The translations under genes were made by a program, and so were the position numbers. Shown here piece after piece: positions 49,397-56,021 of a stretch of 63,920 nucleotides of DNA. Within the stretch, counting starts at the first letter, position 1. Each line of letters begins with the position of its first letter. Below the pieces are notes generated by a model. It saw nothing but the letters and a program-made list of their open reading frames with translations, did not search any database and had not been told where the DNA came from. Origin of the DNA: UBA3537 sp965658025 (GTDB lineage Bacteria > Bacteroidota > Bacteroidia > Flavobacteriales > Flavobacteriaceae); contig CBFHQL010000009.1 of NCBI GenBank assembly GCA_965658025.1, positions 1-63,920 of the forward strand. The letters are read 5' to 3'.

Positions 49397-49666
49397 TTAC
49401 CAGCTTGCTTTTTTTACACCTGGAATAAGTCCTTTGTTGGCCATTTCTCTAAACATTACTCTCGAAATTCCAAATTGACGCATATAGCCTTTTGGACGTC
49501 CAGTAAGTTTGCAACGGTTGTGCATACGAATTGGTGATGCGTTTGCAGGAAGTTTTTGTAATCCTTCGTAGTCACCAGCTTCTTTGAGTGCTTTACGTTT
49601 TGCAGCGTATTTAGCAACTGTTTTTGCACGTTTTACCTCACGGGCTTTCATTGATTCTTTTGCCAT
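49397..49666 (-). CDS. rpsN: 30S ribosomal protein S14 (uS14), long zinc-independent form
   Basis: An 89-residue S14 ending RQFGISRVMFREMANKGLIP and GVKKASW. It lacks the CxxC-CxxC zinc ribbon of short 61-residue S14 proteins, so it belongs to the zinc-independent class. Between rplE (3-base gap) and rpsH (74-base gap). Confidence 0.97.
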   Translation of the reverse strand: MAKESMKAREVKRAKTVAKYAAKRKALKEAGDYEGLQKLPANASPIRMHNRCKLTGRPKGYMRQFGISRVMFREMANKGLIPGVKKASW

Positions 49667-49669
49667 AGA

Positions 49670-50221
49670 TTAGTTCTTTTTAAAAGGTAACCCTAGTTCT
49701 GTTAATAATGATTTTGCTTCTTTGTCAGTCTCAGCAGAGGTGACAAAGGAAATGTCCATTCCCGAAATTTTGTTGACTTTATCAATGTCGATTTCTGGAA
49801 AAATGATTTGTTCTGTAATTCCTAGGTTGTAGTTCCCACGTCCATCAAAACCATTGGCTTTGATACCGTTGAAATCACGTACACGAGGAAGCGCAGAAGT
49901 TACCAATCGATCCAAAAACTCGTACATACGTTCACCTCTAAGGGTTACTTTCACCCCAATAGGCATTCCTTTACGGAGCTTAAATGATGCAACGTCTTTT
50001 TTGGAAATTGTTGCCACAGCTTTTTGTCCAGAAATTTTTGTGATTTCATCAACGGCGTGGTCAATTAGTTTTTTATCTGCGACAGCAGCACCAACCCCTT
50101 TAGAGATTACGATCTTTTGAAGTTTAGGAACTTGCATTACATTTTTGTAACCGAATTCTTCTGTAAGAGCAGAGATTACTTTGTCTTTATACTCTTGTTT
50201 CAATCTTGGAATATAGGTCAT
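49670..50221 (-). CDS. rplE: 50S ribosomal protein L5 (uL5)
   Basis: A 183-residue 5S rRNA-binding protein that bridges to the small subunit. Contains VMQVPKLQKIVISKGVGAAV, KLRKGMPIGVKVTLRGERMY and NYNLGITEQIIFPEIDIDKV. Between rplX and rpsN. Confidence 0.97.
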   Translation of the reverse strand: MTYIPRLKQEYKDKVISALTEEFGYKNVMQVPKLQKIVISKGVGAAVADKKLIDHAVDEITKISGQKAVATISKKDVASFKLRKGMPIGVKVTLRGERMYEFLDRLVTSALPRVRDFNGIKANGFDGRGNYNLGITEQIIFPEIDIDKVNKISGMDISFVTSAETDKEAKSLLTELGLPFKKN

Positions 50222-50226
50222 AACGT

Positions 50227-50538
50227 TTATATTACTTCGTTAGATTTTTTTGCATAGCGTACTTTCTTACCGTCTTCCATTCTGTAGCCAACTCGAGTAG
50301 TTTCTCCTTTTGAGTTGATTAAGGATAGGTTAGAAATTTGAAGCGCTGCTTCTTTTTCTACAATACCACCTTGAGGGTTTTGAGCGTTTGGCTTCATATG
50401 TTTTTTGATCATATTCACGCCCTCTACAATGGCTTTATTTTTTTCGATGAATACAGTCAGCACTTTACCTTCTGACCCTTTGTGGTCTCCAGCAATCACG
50501 CGCACTGTATCTCCTGTTTTTATCTTTAGCTTTCCCAT
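50227..50538 (-). CDS. rplX: 50S ribosomal protein L24 (uL24)
   Basis: A 103-residue assembly initiator of the large subunit with the KOW motif near the start (KIKTGDTVRVIAGDHKGSEG) and GVNMIKKHMKPNAQNPQGGI. Eleven bases after rplN. Confidence 0.97.
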   Translation of the reverse strand: MGKLKIKTGDTVRVIAGDHKGSEGKVLTVFIEKNKAIVEGVNMIKKHMKPNAQNPQGGIVEKEAALQISNLSLINSKGETTRVGYRMEDGKKVRYAKKSNEVI

Positions 50539-50549
50539 TGTTGTTTTTA

Positions 50550-50918
50550 TTAAAGCACTTCTGGTGCTAATGAAACAATTTTCATGAATTTCTTATCACG
50601 AAGTTCTCTTGCTACTGGTCCAAATACACGTGTCCCTTTCATTTCGCCATTGGCGTCTAAAAGCACACATGCGTTGTCGTCAAATCTGATGTAAGATCCG
50701 TCTGGACGACGAACTTCTTTTACTGTACGCACAACTACTGCTGTAGATACCGCTCCTTTTTTGACGTTTCCGTTGGGTGTTGCGTCTTTTACAGAAACAA
50801 CAATTTTGTCACCCAGTGAAGCATATCTTCGTTTTGTTCCACCTAATACACGGATGGTCAATACTTCTTTTGCTCCAGTATTGTCGGCTACTTTTAATCT
50901 TGATTCTTGTTGTACCAT
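50550..50918 (-). CDS. rplN: 50S ribosomal protein L14 (uL14)
   Basis: A 122-residue intersubunit-face protein. Starts MVQQESRLKVADNTGAKEVL and shows RPDGSYIRFDDNACVLLD and GTRVFGPVARELRDKKFMKI, the conserved L14 pattern. Between rpsQ and rplX. Confidence 0.97.
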   Translation of the reverse strand: MVQQESRLKVADNTGAKEVLTIRVLGGTKRRYASLGDKIVVSVKDATPNGNVKKGAVSTAVVVRTVKEVRRPDGSYIRFDDNACVLLDANGEMKGTRVFGPVARELRDKKFMKIVSLAPEVL

Positions 50919-50920
50919 AA

Positions 50921-51178
50921 TTATTTAGCTCTTTCAATAATTTCTACTAATCTCCAACATTTGGATTTACTTAGGGGTCTTGTTTCCATGATCCTTACAG
51001 TATCGCCTTCGTTGCAGTCATTTTGTTCGTCGTGTGCTACGTACTTTTTGGTCTTAAGTACGAACTTTCCATACATAGGGTGTTTTACTTTTTTCACTTC
51101 AGAAACCACAATAGATTTCATCATTTTGTTACTTGTAACAATGCCTATACGTTCTTTTCTTAAATTTCTTTTTTCCAT
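50921..51178 (-). CDS. rpsQ: 30S ribosomal protein S17 (uS17)
   Basis: An 85-residue OB-fold 16S rRNA-binding protein. Contains KERIGIVTSNKMMKSIVVSE, VKHPMYGKFVLKTKKYVAHD and GDTVRIMETRPLSKSKCWRL. Between rpmC and rplN. Confidence 0.97.
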   Translation of the reverse strand: MEKRNLRKERIGIVTSNKMMKSIVVSEVKKVKHPMYGKFVLKTKKYVAHDEQNDCNEGDTVRIMETRPLSKSKCWRLVEIIERAK

Positions 51179-51194
51179 CTTTCAACAAATACAA

Positions 51195-51386
51195 TTATTG
51201 TACGTCTCTTTTAGTTAGCTCTGTTGCCAATCGTGCTACACTACGTCTGACGTTGCGTAATTGGATTGGGTTTTCTAGCGGTGATATTGCATGTGTCATT
51301 TTCAAATCGACATATGCTTTTTTCGTTTCACTAAGTTTTTCTTGCAACTCAGCCGTTGATAATTCTTTAATTTCAGATTGTTTCAT
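51195..51386 (-). CDS. rpmC: 50S ribosomal protein L29 (uL29)
   Basis: A 63-residue helical hairpin at the peptide exit tunnel. Starts MKQSEIKELSTAELQEKLSE and ends with NPIQLRNVRRSVARLATELT then KRDVQ. Between rplP and rpsQ. Confidence 0.96.
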   Translation of the reverse strand: MKQSEIKELSTAELQEKLSETKKAYVDLKMTHAISPLENPIQLRNVRRSVARLATELTKRDVQ

Positions 51387-51398
51387 AGTATCAATAAA

Positions 51399-51818
51399 TT
51401 AAGCCTCGTAGTCTCTGGCAATTACAAATTTTGTTTTCACTGGTAATTTTTGAGCGGCCAGACGCAATGCTTCTTTAGCGACTTCAATGGGTACACCACC
51501 AACTTCAAATAGAATTCTTCCCGGCTTGACAACTGCTGCCCAATACTCTACTGCACCTTTACCTTTTCCCATACGTACTTCAAGAGGTTTTTTGGTAATG
51601 GGTTTGTCTGGAAAGATTTTTATCCAGAGCTGACCTTCTCTTTTCATGTAACGTGTGGCTGCAATACGAGCGGCTTCAATTTGACGCGAAGTCAAAAAAT
51701 TTGAATCTAATGATTTTATACCAAACATTCCACTTGAAAGACGGTGTCCTCGTCCTGAGTTTCCTTTCATGCGTCCTTTCTGGACTTTACGGAATTTTGT
51801 TCTTTTTGGTTGTAACAT
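51399..51818 (-). CDS. rplP: 50S ribosomal protein L16 (uL16)
   Basis: A 139-residue protein near the A-site tRNA elbow. Contains MLQPKRTKFRKVQKGRMKGN, GQLWIKIFPDKPITKKPLEV and RMGKGKGAVEYWAAVVKPGR. Between rpsC and rpmC. Confidence 0.97.
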   Translation of the reverse strand: MLQPKRTKFRKVQKGRMKGNSGRGHRLSSGMFGIKSLDSNFLTSRQIEAARIAATRYMKREGQLWIKIFPDKPITKKPLEVRMGKGKGAVEYWAAVVKPGRILFEVGGVPIEVAKEALRLAAQKLPVKTKFVIARDYEA

Positions 51819-51836
51819 TTTCTTTTATTTAAAAAA

Positions 51837-52547
51837 TTACTTTCTACGGCGATTTTTAGAATTTGAACGTCCTCCACGATCTTGCTTTTTGGATAATCCA
51901 ACAAGGGGAGATAATTCTCTTTTTCCATATACTTCACCTTTCATAATCCATACTTTGATGCCCAAACGACCATAGGTTGTGTGTGCTTCAACAAGAGCAT
52001 AATCAATATCGGCTCTAAATGTAGATAATGGAATTCTTCCTTCTTTGTAATGTTCATTACGTGCCATTTCAGCACCGTTCAAACGTCCACTAATTTGGAT
52101 TTTAATCCCTTCTGCGTTCATACGCATTGTAGCGGCAATCGCCATTTTGATGGCGCGTTTGTACGAAATACGGTTTTCAATCTGACGTGCAATGCTTGAT
52201 GCTACTAGATGTGCATCTAACTCTGGACGTTTGATTTCAAAAATATTCAATTGAATATCTTTTCCTGTTAGTTTTCTAAGCTCTTCTTTAAGCTTGTCAA
52301 CTTCTTGTCCACCTTTACCAATGATGATCCCTGGACGGGCCGTCGTGATGGTAATGGTTACAAGCTTTAATGTACGTTCTATAATAACTCTGGAAACACT
52401 CGCTTTGGCTAAACGAACAAAAATATACTTTCTGATTTTATCGTCTTCAGCAAGTTTATCTCCATAATCATTTCCACCATACCAGTTAGATTCCCATCCT
52501 CTAATAATTCCAAGGCGATTTCCTATTGGATTTGTCTTCTGTCCCAT
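51837..52547 (-). CDS. rpsC: 30S ribosomal protein S3 (uS3)
   Basis: A 236-residue mRNA-entry protein with a KH domain (TARPGIIIGKGGQEVDKLKE) and the C-terminal S3 domain (AEGIKIQISGRLNGAEMARN; GRLGIKVWIMKGEVYGKREL). A basic tail (KKQDRGGRSNSKNRRRK) closes it. Three bases after rplV. Confidence 0.97.
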   Translation of the reverse strand: MGQKTNPIGNRLGIIRGWESNWYGGNDYGDKLAEDDKIRKYIFVRLAKASVSRVIIERTLKLVTITITTARPGIIIGKGGQEVDKLKEELRKLTGKDIQLNIFEIKRPELDAHLVASSIARQIENRISYKRAIKMAIAATMRMNAEGIKIQISGRLNGAEMARNEHYKEGRIPLSTFRADIDYALVEAHTTYGRLGIKVWIMKGEVYGKRELSPLVGLSKKQDRGGRSNSKNRRRK

Positions 52548-52550
52548 GTA

Positions 52551-52964
52551 TTAATTACTTTCTGTGTTATTATTTTTTGCTCCAAGTACAACAGTAACGT
52601 GGTTGGAACGTTTTCTAATTCTGTGTGCACGACCTTGTGGTGCTGGTCTTAGTCTTTTTAGCATAGAACCACCATCAACTCTAATTTCTTTGATGAACAA
52701 ATCTGCTGCTTCTACATCGGCATCTTCGTTTTTGGCTTGCCAGTTGGCTACCGCAGAAAGGACTAATTTTTCCAATCGACGTGATGCTTCTTTTTGACTG
52801 AATCTCAAAATATTGAGTGCTCTTTCTACTTTTTCTCCACGAATAAGATCGGCGACTAAACGCATTTTTCTTGGTGACGTAGGACAGTTGTTAAGCTTAG
52901 CAAAAGCAACTTGCTTTTTCTCTGCTTTGATTGTGTCTGCCATTTGTTTTTTACGACTTCCCAT
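52551..52964 (-). CDS. rplV: 50S ribosomal protein L22 (uL22)
   Basis: A 137-residue exit-tunnel protein. Conserved NCPTSPRKMRLVADLIRGEK and RLRPAPQGRAHRIRKRSNHV (the tunnel-lining loop precedes the latter). The N-terminal extension MGSRKKQMADTIKAEKKQVA is kept as in Bacteroidota homologues I recall. Five bases after rpsS. Confidence 0.96.
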   Translation of the reverse strand: MGSRKKQMADTIKAEKKQVAFAKLNNCPTSPRKMRLVADLIRGEKVERALNILRFSQKEASRRLEKLVLSAVANWQAKNEDADVEAADLFIKEIRVDGGSMLKRLRPAPQGRAHRIRKRSNHVTVVLGAKNNNTESN

Positions 52965-52969
52965 AGCTC

Positions 52970-53248
52970 TTATTTTTTACCTTTATTTTTTGCCCCAACG
53001 TGTCCTCTAAAAGAACGTGTTGGTGAAAATTCTCCTAACTTGTGCCCTACCATGTTTTCTGTAATGTATACAGGTACAAATTGGCGGCCGTTGTGTACTG
53101 CGATGGTTTGACCCACAAAATCTGGTGTAATCATACTGGCTCTTGACCAAGTTTTAATTACCGTTTTTTTGTTCGCCTCAACATTTGCAGCTACTTTCTT
53201 TTCTAATTTATAATGAACGTAAGGTCCTTTTTTTAATGATCTTGCCAT
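52970..53248 (-). CDS. rpsS: 30S ribosomal protein S19 (uS19)
   Basis: A 92-residue head protein. Starts MARSLKKGPYVHYKLEKKV and has the family core SRASMITPDFVGQTIAVHNG and MVGHKLGEFSPTRSFRGHVG. Six bases after rplB. Confidence 0.97.
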   Translation of the reverse strand: MARSLKKGPYVHYKLEKKVAANVEANKKTVIKTWSRASMITPDFVGQTIAVHNGRQFVPVYITENMVGHKLGEFSPTRSFRGHVGAKNKGKK

Positions 53249-53254
53249 GTCTTA

Positions 53255-54082
53255 TTATTTCTTTCTACGTTCTACAATATACTTGTTACTCGCTTTGGTT
53301 TTAGAACGTGTTCTATATCCTTTAGCAGGAATACCATTTCTTGATCTTGGGTGTCCACCTGATGACTTCCCTTCACCACCACCCATTGGGTGATCGACTG
53401 GATTCATCACTACTGGTCTTGTTCTTGGACGTCTTCCTAACCAACGGCTACGACCTGCTTTACCAGATACCAATAGCTGATGATCGGAATTGGAAACAAC
53501 ACCAATAGTGGCGTAACAATCCAACAACAACAAACGTGTTTCTCCTGATGGTAGTTTTACGGAAGCAAATTTCCCGTCTCTTGCCATCAATTGAGCAAAT
53601 GCACCAGCACTTCGAGCAATCACTGCACCTTGTCCTGGACGGAGTTCGATACAAGAAATGATTGTTCCTAATGGAATTTGGCTCAATGGCATGGCGTTCC
53701 CTACTTCAGGAGCTACATTTTCAGTTCCAGAAACTAGTTTTTGACCAACCTTAAGGCCGTTCTGGGCAATGATGTAGCGCTTTTCGCCATCTTGATAGTT
53801 AAGAAGTGCAATGAATGCAGTTCTGTTTGGATCGTACTCAATAGACTTCACTTCTGCTGGAATTCCAGTTTTGTTTCTTTTGAAGTCAATGATACGGTAC
53901 CTTTTTTTGTGACCACCACCTTTGTAACGCATGGTCATTTTTCCTTGACTGTTTCTACCACCTGAGCGTTTTTTCGGAGCTAATAAGCTTTTTTCCGGCT
54001 TGTCAGTAGTAATGGCGTCAAATCCATTAACTACTCTAAATCGCTGACCCGGTGTGATCGGTTTTAATTTTCTTACTGACAT
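53255..54082 (-). CDS. rplB: 50S ribosomal protein L2 (uL2)
   Basis: A 275-residue protein next to the peptidyl-transferase centre. Contains KRSGGRNSQGKMTMRYKGGG and HKKRYRIIDFKRNK near the start and MNPVDHPMGGGEGKSSGGHP, the region holding the conserved functional His, near residue 230. Between rplW and rpsS. Confidence 0.98.
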   Translation of the reverse strand: MSVRKLKPITPGQRFRVVNGFDAITTDKPEKSLLAPKKRSGGRNSQGKMTMRYKGGGHKKRYRIIDFKRNKTGIPAEVKSIEYDPNRTAFIALLNYQDGEKRYIIAQNGLKVGQKLVSGTENVAPEVGNAMPLSQIPLGTIISCIELRPGQGAVIARSAGAFAQLMARDGKFASVKLPSGETRLLLLDCYATIGVVSNSDHQLLVSGKAGRSRWLGRRPRTRPVVMNPVDHPMGGGEGKSSGGHPRSRNGIPAKGYRTRSKTKASNKYIVERRKK

Positions 54083-54088
54083 TTCTAA

Positions 54089-54379
54089 TTAGATATTAGC
54101 GTATAAATCAATTGTTTCACCTTCCTCCAGTTGTACAATTGCCTTTTTCGTGGCATTTGTTTTACCATGTTGAATCCCCGTTTTTGTGTATTTGGTTTTT
54201 CGATCTGGACGGACATTTATTGTTCGAACTTTGGCTACAGAAACACCGTAAGCAGTTTCTACTGCTTTTTTGATTTCTACCTTGTTCGCCTTTGTGTTCA
54301 CCAAAAAGCTAAAACAGTTTCTTAACTCACTGTCTAGTGTGGCTTTTTCTGTGATGATGGGTTTAATTAAGATACTCAT
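54089..54379 (-). CDS. rplW: 50S ribosomal protein L23 (uL23)
   Basis: A 96-residue protein at the exit tunnel where trigger factor and SRP dock. Contains MSILIKPIITEKATLDSEL, NKVEIKKAVETAYGVSVAKV and VRTINVRPDRKTKYTKTGI. Between rplD and rplB. Confidence 0.97.
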   Translation of the reverse strand: MSILIKPIITEKATLDSELRNCFSFLVNTKANKVEIKKAVETAYGVSVAKVRTINVRPDRKTKYTKTGIQHGKTNATKKAIVQLEEGETIDLYANI

Positions 54380-54386
54380 GGTGTTC

Positions 54387-55016
54387 TTATTTACTTAAAT
54401 TCGATTCAATTCCTTCTACTGCACTTTCTAAAAGCACAACTTGGTTGGCGTTTAGAATTTTATAAGTGCTTAATTCTGAGTTAGTTATGACCTCAGAACC
54501 CTTTAAATTGCGCGACGACAAATATACATTATTATTTGGCGCTCCCAAGACAAACAATGACTTTTTACTTTCGAGGTTGAGTGCTTTTAAAACCGCTGTG
54601 AAGGCCTTCGTTTTTGGTGCTTCGAAATTGAAGTCTTCCAAAACGGTAATGGCTTTCTCGTTAGCTTTAATCGTTAATGCCGATTTTCTAGCCAATCGCT
54701 TTACATTTTTGTTCAATTTAAAGCCATAGTTTCTTGGTCGTGGGCCAAAAATACGTCCACCACCTTTAAAAACTCCAGATTTGATGCTACCAGCTCTGGC
54801 AGTACCTGTTCCTTTTTGTTTTTTGATTTTTCGTGTACTTCCAACAATTTCTCCACGCTCTTTGGCTTTGTGTGTTCCTTGACGCTGATTGGCCAAGTAC
54901 TGTTTTACGTCCAAATAGACCGCGTGGTTGTTTGGTTCTATAGCAAACACTTTGTTAGAAAGGTCTGCCTTTCTCCCTGTGTCTTTTCCGTTGATGTCTA
55001 AAACTGCTACTTTCAT
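54387..55016 (-). CDS. rplD: 50S ribosomal protein L4 (uL4)
   Basis: A 209-residue protein with the extended tunnel loop (GTHKAKERGEIVGSTRKIKK then QKGTGTARAGSIKSGVFKGG) and the globular end. In E. coli L4 also represses the S10 operon through the mRNA leader; here a structured leader precedes rplC. The start overlaps the rplC stop by one base. Confidence 0.97.
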   Translation of the reverse strand: MKVAVLDINGKDTGRKADLSNKVFAIEPNNHAVYLDVKQYLANQRQGTHKAKERGEIVGSTRKIKKQKGTGTARAGSIKSGVFKGGGRIFGPRPRNYGFKLNKNVKRLARKSALTIKANEKAITVLEDFNFEAPKTKAFTAVLKALNLESKKSLFVLGAPNNNVYLSSRNLKGSEVITNSELSTYKILNANQVVLLESAVEGIESNLSK

Positions 55017-55633
55017 TATTTCTCGATCTTTACGTAAGCGTTTTTATGACCAGGAACGCATCCTTTAACCACAATTAGGTTTTGATCCGCTACTACTTTT
55101 AAAACTCTTAAATTTTGAACTTTGACTGTATCAGTACCCATGCGTCCAGCCATTCTCATGCCTTTAAAAACGCGTGCAGGGTAAGATGCTGCACCAATAG
55201 ATCCTGGTGCTCTTAGACGATTGTGCTGGCCGTGTGTTGCTTGACCAACGCCTCCAAATCCATGGCGTTTTACAACCCCTTGAAATCCTTTTCCTTTACT
55301 TGTTCCAGTGACGTCTACGAATTCACCTGCTTCAAAGTGCTCTACAGTGATGGTATCACCTAATTTGTACTCCTCCTCAAAACCTTGAAATTCCGCGACT
55401 TTTCTCTTAACAGTAGTACCCGCTTTTTTGGCATGACCAAGTTCGGCTTTTGTGGCACTCTTTTCTGTCTTGTCATCGAAACCTAATTGAACCGCTTCAT
55501 AGCCGTCCTTTTCTTCAGTTCTGACTTGGGTAACAACGCATGGTCCAGCTTGAATGACGGTACATGGCATGTTTTTACCATTTTCGTCAAAAATGCTGGT
55601 CATTCCGATTTTCTTTCCTATTAACCCAGACAT
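55016..55633 (-). CDS. rplC: 50S ribosomal protein L3 (uL3)
   Basis: A 205-residue early assembly protein. Starts MSGLIGKKIGMTSIFDENGK and contains TSKGKGFQGVVKRHGFGGVG and GSIGAASYPARVFKGMRMAG with the Gln-methylation-type loop region between. First gene of its operon here, because rpsJ is displaced 3.4 kb upstream; it has its own -7 element at 55816-55823 and a leader of about 180 bases. Confidence 0.97.
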   Translation of the reverse strand: MSGLIGKKIGMTSIFDENGKNMPCTVIQAGPCVVTQVRTEEKDGYEAVQLGFDDKTEKSATKAELGHAKKAGTTVKRKVAEFQGFEEEYKLGDTITVEHFEAGEFVDVTGTSKGKGFQGVVKRHGFGGVGQATHGQHNRLRAPGSIGAASYPARVFKGMRMAGRMGTDTVKVQNLRVLKVVADQNLIVVKGCVPGHKNAYVKIEK

Positions 55634-55815
55634 AATTATTAATTTATTATTTAACTTTAATTTATTTTTATTTCAAAAATTAAGGGTCAAAACACGCTTC
55701 AACCCTTGAAATGTATTTTTTCCGTTTTTCCTTTGCACGCAGCTCTGGACATGTAACTTGCTGATTTACAGCAATTTATACCTTAAAGCAGGATAAGCCT
55801 CACTTTTAGGAGGTG
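55634..55815 (-). promoter_or_regulatory. Structured 5' leader of the rplC operon
   Basis: About 180 bases of untranslated leader. Two hairpins are visible in the RNA sense: TTGCTG-TAAAT-CAGCAA (55774-55758) and AAGGGT with ACCCTT around a 14-base loop (55707-55682). The rest near the ATG is A/T-rich and unstructured. Such leaders often mediate control by a ribosomal protein, L4 being the classical case for this operon; the match is by position only. Confidence 0.45.
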
Positions 55816-55823
55816 CAAATGTA
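55816..55823 (-). promoter_or_regulatory. -7 element TACATTTG of the rplC operon
   Basis: Exact TAnnTTTG match on the minus strand, 22 bases downstream of the terminator at 55846-55896. The -33 position (55843-55845) reads AGG rather than TTG. As the terminator should block upstream transcription, this is the best candidate for driving rplC to rplQ. Confidence 0.5.
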
Positions 55824-55845
55824 GGTAATTTTAACAGTAACACCT

Positions 55846-55896
55846 AAAAAAAAGAGGTAAAAATAAAATATCTCGTTTTGATAATTTTTTACCTCT
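55846..55896 (-). terminator. Terminator between the inserted gene and the rplC operon
   Basis: An 11-bp perfect stem, AGAGGTAAAAA with TTTTTACCTCT (55853-55863 and 55886-55896 on the plus strand), a 22-base AT-rich loop and, on the minus strand, eight T after the stem. It lies 126 bases past the stop of the 953-residue gene. The remaining 125 bases (55897-56021) show nothing else recognisable. Confidence 0.7.
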
Positions 55897-56021
55897 AAAT
55901 TGTTGTAAACTATGAAGTGTTGCCTGAATCCAGTATGGGTGTTTTTTATGACTCAATGGGAATCAAGCACCGACAAAGACATAACTTAGATTAAAAACAA
56001 AATGAAATAGATGTTTACTTT

